The position numbers and the translations under genes are program-made. From positions 248,001-312,000 of the forward strand of contig NZ_JBHSJJ010000005.1 in the NCBI RefSeq assembly GCF_042652345.1: 64,000 bases of DNA. Reading direction: 5' to 3'. The notes under the pieces are model-generated. The model was given only the letters and a program-made list of their open reading frames with translations, ran no database searches and was not told the origin of the DNA. Of this stretch, positions 54,569 through 63,864 are shown piece after piece. How positions within the stretch are numbered: position 1 is the first letter of the stretch; the number at the start of each line of letters is the position of its first letter. The DNA comes from Negadavirga shengliensis (GTDB taxonomy: Bacteria; Bacteroidota; Bacteroidia; Cytophagales; Cyclobacteriaceae).

Positions 54569-56902
54569 TTACTCCCGGATCCATCTTGTGGATTGTGTAT
54601 GCCTTTCACCCCTAAACCATAAGATATATAGACCGGGACTCAATGCGGTCATGTGCTTTAAAGTGCTTTTTTCAAGTTCTTCTGCTTTTCCGCACCAGGT
54701 ATAAGTCAGTTTGCCTTGGGAATCCATTATCTGAAAAAGAACATCTTCCTCTGGGATAAAAGCGTTCCCGAGCCGAATGTTCAAATTTCCGGATTGATAG
54801 GGGTTTGGCAGAACAGATAAAGGTGTAAGGGCGGTTTTAGGCACCCACCGGATGACGGGACTTTCGCTGACCACCTTTCCGTGCTGCAAGACTTTGATTT
54901 GATAATAGACGGGCCCTTCACCGGAATACGTGTTGTCCAGGAACTGAAAACCGGGCGAGGATGGGTGGGCGGGGATGGTGGTTATAGCAACAAAGAAGGA
55001 CTCCGGTTCAATGGATCTAAAGACGATAAACGTGGCCTCCTCATGTTTTTTCGTTGCCCAGGATAACAGCGTCCCGCCGGCTGTTTCGGTGGCTTTAAAT
55101 TTTGTCCACTCAAGGGGTAAAATCGTTAATTCGCCTGTGCTGCCTATGGTTAGGGTGGTATTGCTTAGCTCATGAAATTCCAAAGATCTCCTTGTCCAGA
55201 GATTGCCGCCTATCCAGGATGCGTCAAGGTGAGTGCCAATTGCAGCCTGCCCATCGGCCACCATCCTCAAATCGGATTCATGGTCAATAACCATGTCATC
55301 GGAAAACACCCTGACTTCAATCAAATCTGTATCGGTTGTGGTTCCGGAAACATCAAAATAGCTGTGAAGGTGATATAATACCGGTGTGCCATCCTTGTCC
55401 TCAAAACCCGCATTCCAGTTTACACCCGGAATTTCCCGATACCTAATCATCAAATGTTGTCCCGGCTGGGTCAATGTACCCTGTAGCACCATGGTCATCT
55501 GTGCGATGATTTCCCTATCGAAAAATGGAAAGCTGGCATTGCCGTCGTGTAAATTCAACGGGAGATTTTGATAGTGAAAGAACGCCAAGGCGGACCAGGT
55601 TCCCGATGAATAGAGATAGCCTCCGTCCCCATCTCCGTTTATGGTAAATGATCGTCCGTGGAAATCAATGTCCCCTGCGGTCTGCACAAAATGTTTCTTC
55701 ACTTCCAAGTCCTGCATGGCATGAAAGGTTCCTGAAGGTTTGTCAAGCAAGAGGTTTTCCAAGGTTAGTTCCGGGATATTCATGATTTGATCGCCGTTTC
55801 CGGTGACGAATAATGAAGAGGTCTGCGTTCCGATCGCTCCTCCGGAAAGCCTCTGCATGTCGCCGGTGATCACAAGCGTGTCTGGTAAATTTTTTTCTGC
55901 AGAACCCTGGAAAAAGACATGGTGGTATCGCCGGACCATCTGGGAGCCGGGCAGGGTACTGCCGGCAAATTCCTGGACGGAGCTTTCCGATGCATAGTAA
56001 ACCGACCCTTCCAGTTTTACGTCCGCCGCTTCTATCAAGGGTTGTTCGCCCAAAAAAACCAGCTTAGCCCCCTCTTCGAGGATCAAAGAGGAGGCTGGTT
56101 TTGAGCTGGATCGGGAAATGATGGGGCCGAAAGCGCCGTTTCCCTCTGTAATGAGGGTGGCTCCCGCCGCAACCTTTAAAGATCCATAATCCTCTGTCCC
56201 AAATATATTGTTTGTATTGAAGGAAAAGGTAGAGGTAGCCGGGATGCCTGCGAAATTAACGGTTTGTATTACGGTTCCGCTTTTTATAAGAAACCCATTG
56301 GACTTGAAAACCGAATTGACGGTTAATTCAGCCCCGGGATCCGGATCGAAAACCACATTAAATCTGCTATTGCCATTGTTACCGCTCCATGAATCGCGAT
56401 CCACTACTGTGCGGGAAGGGCCTTTGAAAACAATGGATCCGGTTTCAGGATAGATCCAGTCGGTCAATGCGGATGTAGTCTGGCGGATGACAAAATCATC
56501 TTCATCTGTTTCAAAACACCTCAGGGCACCATAAACATGCAACCCGTAGGTTTGAAGGTTAAGTTTTTTGCCCGGCTCTGAAGCGCTGTACAGATAAAGA
56601 TGGTGGACTTCTTCCGTTCCGGTCAACCTGATTTCATTGTCCTTGAGTACGAACACGTCGCTGTTTCTATCAGGGACGGCAAGAGGCGCTTCCCAATCAT
56701 TTCCGTTCCAAACCAACCAGGTGGCCAGATCATTCCAATCTCCAATCCCGTTTTGGGGCAGGTTGCTTTTATAAGTTTGCGAAGTAAGATTGATCTGGGC
56801 ATAAGAAGACAAGGATACCGTCAAGAATACAAAAAATACACTCGCCAACCGGTATACAGACCTGGGGTCTCTAAAAAGCCATATGATGTAAAAAATCATC
56901 AT
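54569..56902 (-). CDS. T9SS-secreted repetitive beta protein
   Basis: 777 residues. Starts at the ATG 56900-56902; a second ATG follows directly. Signal peptide region: RLASVFFVFLTVSLSSYAQ. The body is beta-rich with a G8-like/right-handed helix flavour (LTGTEEVHHLYLYS, GSIVFKGPSRTV, LEEGAKLVFLGE). A fibronectin-like region (LPLEWTKFKATETAGGTLLSW) and a T9SS type A sorting domain (VLPNPYQSGNLNIRLG ... LSPGLYILWF) end the protein. It should be surface-displayed; function unknown. Its start codon abuts a nested hairpin. Transcribed separately from the GntP operon. Confidence 0.78.
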   Translation of the reverse strand: MMIFYIIWLFRDPRSVYRLASVFFVFLTVSLSSYAQINLTSQTYKSNLPQNGIGDWNDLATWLVWNGNDWEAPLAVPDRNSDVFVLKDNEIRLTGTEEVHHLYLYSASEPGKKLNLQTYGLHVYGALRCFETDEDDFVIRQTTSALTDWIYPETGSIVFKGPSRTVVDRDSWSGNNGNSRFNVVFDPDPGAELTVNSVFKSNGFLIKSGTVIQTVNFAGIPATSTFSFNTNNIFGTEDYGSLKVAAGATLITEGNGAFGPIISRSSSKPASSLILEEGAKLVFLGEQPLIEAADVKLEGSVYYASESSVQEFAGSTLPGSQMVRRYHHVFFQGSAEKNLPDTLVITGDMQRLSGGAIGTQTSSLFVTGNGDQIMNIPELTLENLLLDKPSGTFHAMQDLEVKKHFVQTAGDIDFHGRSFTINGDGDGGYLYSSGTWSALAFFHYQNLPLNLHDGNASFPFFDREIIAQMTMVLQGTLTQPGQHLMIRYREIPGVNWNAGFEDKDGTPVLYHLHSYFDVSGTTTDTDLIEVRVFSDDMVIDHESDLRMVADGQAAIGTHLDASWIGGNLWTRRSLEFHELSNTTLTIGSTGELTILPLEWTKFKATETAGGTLLSWATKKHEEATFIVFRSIEPESFFVAITTIPAHPSSPGFQFLDNTYSGEGPVYYQIKVLQHGKVVSESPVIRWVPKTALTPLSVLPNPYQSGNLNIRLGNAFIPEEDVLFQIMDSQGKLTYTWCGKAEELEKSTLKHMTALSPGLYILWFRGERHTQSTRWIRE

Positions 56903-56981
56903 CGAAAAGTGGAAAAGTGATTAAATATATTTTGTTTTTAGTTTAAAACAAAATTTTTTAACCTTCTATTTTCCACTTTCG
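56903..56981. promoter_or_regulatory. Nested inverted repeat abutting the start of the T9SS gene
   Basis: Outer arms CGAAAAGTGGAAAA (56903-56916) and TTTTCCACTTTCG (56969-56981) are complementary apart from one extra A. Inside lies a perfect 10-base stem, ATTTTGTTTT (56929-56938) with AAAACAAAAT (56945-56954). The outer arm is immediately 5' of the ATG in the transcript and would hide the initiation region if folded. Confidence 0.6.
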
Positions 56982-57082
56982 TAAAATGAAATCTGGATAA
57001 AAACGGTAAGGGATTATGGAAAGATCTCACCGCCTTTTATTCTCCTTTTTGCCAGGCCGGATAGGTGCGTTTGGTTAAAAAC

Positions 57083-59926
57083 TTATATCTTTTCAAATGC
57101 AGCAAGCTCTTCCCTGAGAAACCTGGCGGTATGGCTGTCTTCACAGGTGGCGATCTGTTCCGGGGTTCCTGTCACCACAATCTGTCCGCCTTTATCACCT
57201 CCTTCAGGTCCTAAATCTATGATGTGATCAGCCATTTTGATCACATCAAGGTTATGTTCTATGATCAATACGGTGTTGCCTTTGTCCACCAGCTTGTTGA
57301 GTACCTTAAGCAGCATTTCAATATCCTGGAAATGAAGCCCGGTGGTGGGCTCGTCCAGAATGTAAAAAGTCTTCCCGGTATCTTTTTTGGAAAGCTCTGT
57401 AGCAAGTTTTACCCTTTGGGCCTCACCTCCCGAGAGGGTGGTGGCATGCTGGCCCAAGGTAATATAATCCAAGCCCACATCGTGCAGTGTTTGAATCTTC
57501 CTGAGAATCTTAGGTTGGTTTTCGAAGAATTCAACAGCCTGTTCCACCGTCATGTCCAAGACATCGGATATGGATTTGCCTTTAAACCTTACCTCCAGCG
57601 TTTCCCTGTTGTATCTTTTGCCTTTACAGGTTTCACAGGGGATATGCACGTCAGGCAAAAAATCCATTTCAATAAGTTTCATTCCGGCACCTTCACAATC
57701 CTCACAGCGGCCGCCTTTCACGTTGAATGAAAATCTCCCAGGCTTATATCCTCTTATTTTGGCTTCAGGAAGTTCGGTGAACAAGGCACGAATATCCGTG
57801 AACACCCCGGTGTAAGTAGCCGGGTTGGATCTGGGTGTCCTTCCTATAGGAGATTGATCCACTTCTATGACCTTGTCGAGATGTTGAAGCCCTTTTATTT
57901 CTTTATAAGGTAAAGGCTCCCTTTTTGATTTATAAATATGGCTGTTCAATAAGGGGTACAAGGTTTCATGGATCAAAGAACTCTTGCCGGACCCTGAAAC
58001 CCCGGTGACGCAGATCATGGTGCCCAGAGGGATTTCCAGGTTTACATTCTTCAGATTGTGTCCCGAAGCCCCCTTTAGTTGAAGTTTCTTTCCGGTCCCC
58101 TTCCGCCTTTCCAAGGGGATTTCGATTTTCCTGATTCCTTGCAAGTATTGTGCGGTCACGCTTCCGGATTTCAATATTTCCTGGGGTGTCCCGCTTGCCA
58201 CGATCTGTCCCCCATGTCTTCCAGCGCCTGGGCCAATGTCCACGACATAATCAGCCTCAAGCATCATATCCCGGTCATGCTCGACCACAATCACTGAATT
58301 TCCCAGATCCCTTAAATTTTTCAGGGCTTTGGTAAGCTTTACATTGTCCCTTTGGTGAAGGCCGATACTCGGCTCGTCCAATATATAAAGAACGCCGACC
58401 AACTGGGTGCCGATCTGGGTGGCCAGTCTGATCCGTTGGGCTTCTCCTCCGGATAAACTTCTTAATGGCCGGTTTAGGGTCAGGTAATCCAAACCGATGT
58501 CCACCAAAAACCCGATTCTCTTTCTGATTTCTTTGAGTACTTCAGCCCCAATGAGCCGTTGTTTGTCTGTCATTCTTGGTTCGATGTTTTCGAACCACTG
58601 GCTCAGGTGGTGGATATCCATTTCCGCCAGTTCACCAATATGTTTGGAGGCGATTTTAAAGTGCAAGGCCTCTTTTTTCAACCTGTACCCCTGACAATCA
58701 GGACATATTGTGGTAGTAGTGAAATCGCTGATCCACTTACGGATTTTGTCAGAGCCGCCTTCCTGCTGTTTCTGAAGAAAGTTCACAATGCCTTCAAATG
58801 TGGTGTTCCATTTGGTGCCAGGGTATTTGACAGAATCCACGGCCACTTCCACCTTTTCTCCGTATAGCAAGATGTGAATCACCTCATCACTCAGCTTTTC
58901 CAAGGGAGTGCTTATGCTGGCTTTATGCCTTTTAAGGATGGCGTCCACTTTTTTAAAGATCCAAATGTCTCTGTATTCTCCCAGAGGTGCGATACCGCCT
59001 CTGCTTATGCTTAAATTGGGGTCTGGTATAATGCTTTCTTGGGTGATTTCTTCTATGACTCCAAGACCGTTACAGGTAGGGCATGCCCCGTATGGACTGT
59101 TGAATGAAAAGGTGTTGGGGGCAGGTTCATCATAGCTGAGGCCTGTAACCGGATCCATCAGGTATTTCGAAAAATGATGGATTTTACCGTTTTCCTCCAA
59201 AAGCATCATGATGCCCTTTCCATGCTGCAGGGCTGTCTTCAGGGACTGGGTAATCCGGTACCGGTCGCTTTGATCTGCCACAACCCTGTCCACTACGATT
59301 TCTATGTCGTGGATTTTATACCGGTCTACCTGCATCTTGGGGATGACCTCCAGTATTTCACCATCCACCCTCACTTTGGAAAAACCCATTTTTCGCACCT
59401 GTTCAAAGAGCTCCCTGTAATGGCCTTTTCTTCCTTTCACTACAGGAGCAAGGATAGAAAGTTTTTTGCCCTTCAGGCTTTGAAATATTTGTTCGATGAT
59501 CTGATCCTCGGTCTGCCGCACCATTTTCTCCCCGGAAAGATAAGAGTAAGCTTCCCCTGCTCTCGCGTACAAAAGGCGCATGAAATCATATATTTCAGTG
59601 ACCGTGCCTACTGTGGACCTGGGATTCTTTGAGGTGGTTTTCTGTTCTATGGAAATTACCGGAGACAGGCCATTGATCTTGTCCACATCAGGGCGTTCCA
59701 TTCCGCCCAAGAAAGATCTCGCGTAGGCGGAGAAACTTTCCATATATCTCCTCTGCCCCTCCGCATAAATGGTGTCAAAGGCCAGGGAGCTTTTCCCACT
59801 TCCACTTAAGCCTGTGATTACCACGAGGCTGTTTCTCGGAATGATGATGTCCAGGTTTTTAAGGTTGTGTTCCCGGGCACCGTATATCTCTATAGATTCT
59901 CGTTCTGGCTGCGTATGTGCTGACAT
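57083..59926 (-). CDS. uvrA: Excinuclease ABC subunit A
   Basis: Damage-recognition ATPase of nucleotide excision repair. 947 residues. Two ABC ATPase modules: Walker A GLSGSGKSSL at 39-48 and GVSGSGKSSL near 645, with LSGGEAQRIRLATQIG and LSGGEAQRVKLATELS signatures. Zinc-binding clusters CPTCNGLG, CPDCQGYR and CEDCEGAG...CETCKGKRY are intact. Walker B segments (ILDEPSIGLHQRD, ILDEPTTGLHFQD) are complete. Transcribed alone, with a -7 box upstream. Mfd, which recruits UvrA, is elsewhere in this window. Confidence 0.98.
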   Translation of the reverse strand: MSAHTQPERESIEIYGAREHNLKNLDIIIPRNSLVVITGLSGSGKSSLAFDTIYAEGQRRYMESFSAYARSFLGGMERPDVDKINGLSPVISIEQKTTSKNPRSTVGTVTEIYDFMRLLYARAGEAYSYLSGEKMVRQTEDQIIEQIFQSLKGKKLSILAPVVKGRKGHYRELFEQVRKMGFSKVRVDGEILEVIPKMQVDRYKIHDIEIVVDRVVADQSDRYRITQSLKTALQHGKGIMMLLEENGKIHHFSKYLMDPVTGLSYDEPAPNTFSFNSPYGACPTCNGLGVIEEITQESIIPDPNLSISRGGIAPLGEYRDIWIFKKVDAILKRHKASISTPLEKLSDEVIHILLYGEKVEVAVDSVKYPGTKWNTTFEGIVNFLQKQQEGGSDKIRKWISDFTTTTICPDCQGYRLKKEALHFKIASKHIGELAEMDIHHLSQWFENIEPRMTDKQRLIGAEVLKEIRKRIGFLVDIGLDYLTLNRPLRSLSGGEAQRIRLATQIGTQLVGVLYILDEPSIGLHQRDNVKLTKALKNLRDLGNSVIVVEHDRDMMLEADYVVDIGPGAGRHGGQIVASGTPQEILKSGSVTAQYLQGIRKIEIPLERRKGTGKKLQLKGASGHNLKNVNLEIPLGTMICVTGVSGSGKSSLIHETLYPLLNSHIYKSKREPLPYKEIKGLQHLDKVIEVDQSPIGRTPRSNPATYTGVFTDIRALFTELPEAKIRGYKPGRFSFNVKGGRCEDCEGAGMKLIEMDFLPDVHIPCETCKGKRYNRETLEVRFKGKSISDVLDMTVEQAVEFFENQPKILRKIQTLHDVGLDYITLGQHATTLSGGEAQRVKLATELSKKDTGKTFYILDEPTTGLHFQDIEMLLKVLNKLVDKGNTVLIIEHNLDVIKMADHIIDLGPEGGDKGGQIVVTGTPEQIATCEDSHTARFLREELAAFEKI

Positions 59927-59960
59927 AAAAGGGTAAACCGCTGAAGCAAATTTGATTTCA

Positions 59961-59968
59961 CAAAATTA
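59961..59968 (-). promoter_or_regulatory. -7 promoter box for uvrA
   Basis: TAATTTTG on the minus strand, a full TAnnTTTG match 34 bases before the uvrA ATG. No clear -33 TTG. Confidence 0.45.
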
Positions 59969-60044
59969 GGGATTAGATATGGAAAAGGCCTTATCTATAA
60001 GTAAAATAAACCCACTTGCTAAAATATGGTTCAAATTTTTCGAG

Positions 60045-61718
60045 TCATTTGCCGGAATTTTCCCGCATTTCTTTCTCTGTTTCTCCCGTGATGGTGGATT
60101 TCAGGCCGCTTAATACAAGATGCCACCAATAATTGAAGATAAATTTATGTTGTCTGCGCTTAAAGTATACCGCTCCTTCGTTAAGTGTGCCTCGCTTTGT
60201 CGGGTTTTGTGATTTTATGACCACCTTGTTGGCGAGAAAAGACCCTATTCTCCGCAATATATTTTGATTCTTTCCAAATTCCTTATCGAGAATTTCGATT
60301 TCCAAGTCCTTATATTTTACGATGAGATCTCCATGACCGTCAATGTCATCGGCTTCGATATTGAAATAAACATCATTTACCCAGCCGCTTTTTATAGCCA
60401 CTTGGGTAGCCGGCTCAATCATTTCATTCAATGGATTGAGCATCATGCTGCCGATTTTCCCGTTCATCAAAAACTTTCCTTTTTCGTCATTGATGAAATA
60501 GGTTACCTTCAAATCTATTTTTGCCCTGCCTATTAACCTTCCCCGGGCCTTCACCTCCATGCGGTCATCTTTTTCTAAATCCTCAGAAAAATTGGTCACC
60601 TTGCCGATGGTCGCGTTAATCTGATCAAAAAAAATTTTACCGGCCCTGGGCGCGTCATTGTCCGGTCTTTCTTCATAAGAAACGTAAGCATTTTCAATGA
60701 TGACATTATCTACTCTGACTTTTTTGGGCAATTCTTTTACAACTTCGTGAATCATTTTGGGTCTGCGCTCCCTGTCTTCCGGTTTGCGTTTGTCCCTGAA
60801 AATTTCCAGCTCAGGGTCCTCCAAGGTAAGGCTTTCAGCCACGATATGTCCCTTTCTAAAGAAAGTTTGGAAATCCATGCCACCGAGTTGGACCTTTCCC
60901 TGATGTAGTTCCATCCAATCGGTTTCTTTTTCAAACTGCCCGGTGTATTCATATTTTCCCAGTTTGTTGTTCAACGTAACCTTTTCAATGATCATCTTTT
61001 GGTCTTCGGTATTGAACGACAGGTCTTTGGCCAAAAGCGCATTCCTATATTGATTAAAATGCAAAACGGCTTGATCCATATATCCTTCTACATTGTCCAC
61101 TGAAAAAAGGGCTTCAGGATCGTTGATATCTTCTTTGGTCAACTCAAAATCATCCGCAAAAAGAAAAAGGTCTTTGATAGAAAGCCGGGTTGAATCGGTA
61201 TAGCTGTCTTTATTGTCAAAAGAAACCCTGTTGACACGGATGTGGTTCATGGATATTTTGTTATAATCCTCGCCTTCGCCCCGTTTTTTATCACTGTTAT
61301 CAAGATCCAAAGCCTCCAACGGAGGGGTGATGCTTTCCAATGATACATTTTCTATATAGGCGGAATCCAGTTTAATACTGTTGTTAAGTAAAAAATCAAT
61401 CCATTTGAAACCGGTTAAACTTGCCGCTTCAAAATTTAGATGAAACCGGATTTTATCCTTTTCCTGGAGTGTTTCCCCGGGGATGATCTCTACATCATTC
61501 AATTGAAGATAGGTGCCCCTATAGTCGTAATCAAACCTGATTTTTCCGAACCGCACCTCATGACCGGCAAAATCATATCCCCGCGTAATCATATCCCTTA
61601 CGATCTTGGCGGCATTTTGGTTCAGATACCAATTAATGATCATAGGGATGACCTGAAACAAAATAAAAATGGCCGAAGCAAACACCAGCAGTAGGATCAA
61701 TGGTCTCTTAACTCTCAT
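60045..61718 (-). CDS. AsmA-like envelope protein
   Basis: 557 residues from the ATG at 61716-61718 (MRVKRP); an upstream ATG would add seven residues. One N-terminal membrane helix (PLILLLVFASAIFILFQVIP) and a long beta-rich periplasmic region with repeated GYDFAGHEVRFGKIRFDY- and VDNVIIENAYVSYEE-type strands, typical of AsmA/DUF748-like bridge proteins. Such proteins may help lipid or outer-membrane transport. I cannot assign a specific family with certainty. It is 77 bases downstream of the lytic transglycosylase gene on the same strand. Confidence 0.65.
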   Translation of the reverse strand: MRVKRPLILLLVFASAIFILFQVIPMIINWYLNQNAAKIVRDMITRGYDFAGHEVRFGKIRFDYDYRGTYLQLNDVEIIPGETLQEKDKIRFHLNFEAASLTGFKWIDFLLNNSIKLDSAYIENVSLESITPPLEALDLDNSDKKRGEGEDYNKISMNHIRVNRVSFDNKDSYTDSTRLSIKDLFLFADDFELTKEDINDPEALFSVDNVEGYMDQAVLHFNQYRNALLAKDLSFNTEDQKMIIEKVTLNNKLGKYEYTGQFEKETDWMELHQGKVQLGGMDFQTFFRKGHIVAESLTLEDPELEIFRDKRKPEDRERRPKMIHEVVKELPKKVRVDNVIIENAYVSYEERPDNDAPRAGKIFFDQINATIGKVTNFSEDLEKDDRMEVKARGRLIGRAKIDLKVTYFINDEKGKFLMNGKIGSMMLNPLNEMIEPATQVAIKSGWVNDVYFNIEADDIDGHGDLIVKYKDLEIEILDKEFGKNQNILRRIGSFLANKVVIKSQNPTKRGTLNEGAVYFKRRQHKFIFNYWWHLVLSGLKSTITGETEKEMRENSGK

Positions 61719-61795
61719 CTTAAAATGGGTATTATACATTCGCTTAAGATAGAGATATTATTTTATCCAACTGCCATTTTCTAAGAAGAATTAAG

Positions 61796-62746
61796 TCAAA
61801 CTGGGAGTTTTATTGTATAGGATTGGCCTTTTCTTACAGAAAGTTTATCACTTCTAAGCCATGGATTGTGCAGCTTTAACTCCTTATAGTTACTACGGTT
61901 TTGTACCGCCCATTTAGCCAGGTCGGGGATGGACTCCGTAACATTTATCTCTCTTAGCAGGGGGAGTTTGTACAAGTCATCCGTCTGTAATTCAAACCCA
62001 TATTTTCCAGGATGTTCAAAAATCGCTTTCATGGCAAGAATCCTAAAAATGTACCGGCTGGTTTCCTCATTGAGATAAAGATCATAGTAATCCGGGCTCA
62101 ATTGTTCATTTTTTCTTCTCGTCAATCCCGAGATTCCCATGTTGTAACTGGCAGCGACACTTGTCCAATTGCCGAATTTGCCATAAGCGGATCTCAGGTA
62201 TTTGCTGGCAGCGATGGTAGCCTTTTCAAAATGATATCTTTCATCTACTTCTTTGTTTACTTCCAGCCCAAGCTCTTTGGCCGTGCCTTCCATAAGCTGC
62301 CAGAATCCCCTGGCTCCGGCAGGGGAGACCACATTCATGAGTCCGGATTCGATAAGCGCGACATATTTGAAATCCTCAGGTATGCCATTTTCTTTCAATG
62401 TCTTTTCAATGTACGGAAAAAACTTGCCGGCGCGTTTCATCATTAAAAGGGTGTTGGATTCCCAGTAGGCATTGACATATAGCTCGCGCTCGAACCGTTC
62501 AAGGATGTCTGGCAGATGGATGGGTACAGGTTCTTCGGCAAATACAGGCCGTTCAGGAATTTCAAATATCCGAACCCTGGGGAATGTCGTGGATTTGTCT
62601 TCCTGAAAATAGGCTTGAGGCCTTGCTTCCAGCTCCTCCACCCAGGAACCGGCCCCATTGTTGTTTCTCTCATAAACCAGAAAACCTATCACTAAAAACA
62701 GAAGCCCTATAAGGCTATAAAGGACCGAAATGTGCTTTGATACCAA
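61796..62746 (-). CDS. Membrane-anchored lytic transglycosylase (SLT domain)
   Basis: 316 residues. An N-terminal membrane helix (VLYSLIGLLFLVIGFLVYE) precedes a transglycosylase SLT domain with the catalytic Glu133 in ALIESGLMN, GARGFWQLM, and the late AASYNMGISGL motif. It cleaves peptidoglycan glycan strands during growth or insertion of envelope machines. The start codon is TTG (62744-62746), two codons after an in-frame TAA; no ATG lies nearby. No LysM domain is visible, unlike MltD of E. coli. Confidence 0.9.
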   Translation of the reverse strand: MVSKHISVLYSLIGLLFLVIGFLVYERNNNGAGSWVEELEARPQAYFQEDKSTTFPRVRIFEIPERPVFAEEPVPIHLPDILERFERELYVNAYWESNTLLMMKRAGKFFPYIEKTLKENGIPEDFKYVALIESGLMNVVSPAGARGFWQLMEGTAKELGLEVNKEVDERYHFEKATIAASKYLRSAYGKFGNWTSVAASYNMGISGLTRRKNEQLSPDYYDLYLNEETSRYIFRILAMKAIFEHPGKYGFELQTDDLYKLPLLREINVTESIPDLAKWAVQNRSNYKELKLHNPWLRSDKLSVRKGQSYTIKLPV

Positions 62747-62890
62747 GTTTTAATAATTTGATGTATATTAAATGTCTGCCGTAAAACCTACTTATGATAA
62801 TCTCTTCGGCTGTTTCCTATTCCATAACGAAACCCTCAGAGCATCATTGCCAACAATGGCTTTATTAGCCAATGCCACCCTGTCCTTCCT

Positions 62891-62912
62891 TTGAGCCGGC
62901 CCAACGGCTCAA
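62891..62912. repeat. REP-like inverted repeat
   Basis: TTGAGCCG, a 6-base loop (GCCCAA), then CGGCTCAA: a perfect 8-base stem in non-coding DNA. There is no T-run, so it is not a classic terminator. Confidence 0.6.
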
Positions 62913-63138
62913 TTTATTACCAACAATGATTGAAAGCCCGCTGTAAATTGCTGTTTTGTGCCCTCCTTTTTCCTATCATAATGTATCTCTTTGATGCTGA
63001 AAAAACATGAGATTCAGTTTTTCAAAATAGCATATTAATTTTAAAAACTAAAAGCCAGTAATTTAATTATATCGTCGTTCATCCCATTTTTGCTTGCGTA
63101 CCGCTGCTGTCCGAAATAAAAAAATACAAGGCTTATTG

Positions 63139-63166
63139 TTTGCTAATATTCTGTTGGATAATTTCG
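63139..63166 (+). promoter_or_regulatory. Possible promoter of the cysteine-cluster gene
   Basis: TTTG (63139-63142) and TAATTTCG (63159-63166), one mismatch from TAnnTTTG, with a 16-base spacer; 18 bases before the ATG. Confidence 0.35.
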
Positions 63167-63184
63167 CATGTAATTAGGTGACTA

Positions 63185-63778
63185 ATGAATCTCCATGATA
63201 AATCCCTCGAGGTCCAAGGGATTTTTGAGGAACTGGAAGTCGAGGCCCGCCAGTTTTTGGAAAAGAGCCAATTGCAGTGTCTTGCCGGATGCGGAAGGTG
63301 TTGCACAAAACCCGACATTTTTGCCACTGTCCTGGAGTTCCTCCCCATGGCCCTCCATGCATACCAAAATGGGAGCGCTTACAGTCTGCTGGAAACCATA
63401 AATAATGCGTCGAATACGGATGTATGTATCATCTTTAAACAGATGATTTCAGCCAATGACAGGGGTTTTTGTACGGATTACAGAAACCGAGGTCTGATTT
63501 GCAGGCTTTTTGGCCAAGCCGCACGCAGGGACAAAAACGGTAATTTAGAACTCCTTACCTGCAAAAGCATAAAGGAAGACAAGAAAGATCAGTATATGCA
63601 GGCACAAAATGCCATAAATGAATCGCTTCCTGTCCCCATTTCCTCTCATTATTACCAAAGACTCCACAACATTGACCCGTCCTTAGGGCATGAGACTTTT
63701 CCCATCAATACAGCCTTAAAAAAAGCACTGGAAATGGTTTTAATGTACGAAAATTATCGTCAGGATGAAGCGGGGTAG
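63185..63778 (+). CDS. YkgJ-family cysteine-cluster protein
   Basis: 197 residues. The N-terminal cluster CLAGCGRCC gives Cys32, 36, 39 and 40, matching the YkgJ (zinc/iron-chelating CxxxCxxCC) family. Further conserved cysteines lie in FCTDYRNRGLICRLFG and LLTCKSI. These proteins are predicted to bind zinc or an Fe-S cluster; their role is not settled. No signal peptide. The gene is followed 86 bases later by a membrane protein gene on the same strand. Confidence 0.85.
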   Translation: MNLHDKSLEVQGIFEELEVEARQFLEKSQLQCLAGCGRCCTKPDIFATVLEFLPMALHAYQNGSAYSLLETINNASNTDVCIIFKQMISANDRGFCTDYRNRGLICRLFGQAARRDKNGNLELLTCKSIKEDKKDQYMQAQNAINESLPVPISSHYYQRLHNIDPSLGHETFPINTALKKALEMVLMYENYRQDEAG

Positions 63779-63864
63779 AAAAATAGTGGTGTTTTCAGCA
63801 AGGTTTTTGATGCAAAAAATATTATCTTGAATTATTTAATACTCAACCATAAAAAAACTTTGTG

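Larger units (their letters stand above)
62747..63184. other. Intergenic region with REP-like hairpin
   Basis: A 438-base gap between divergent genes. It contains a perfect 8-base inverted repeat at 62891-62912, two copies of CCAACAATG (62850 and 62920) and an AT-rich promoter-like stretch before the plus-strand gene. I see no gene in it. Confidence 0.6.
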
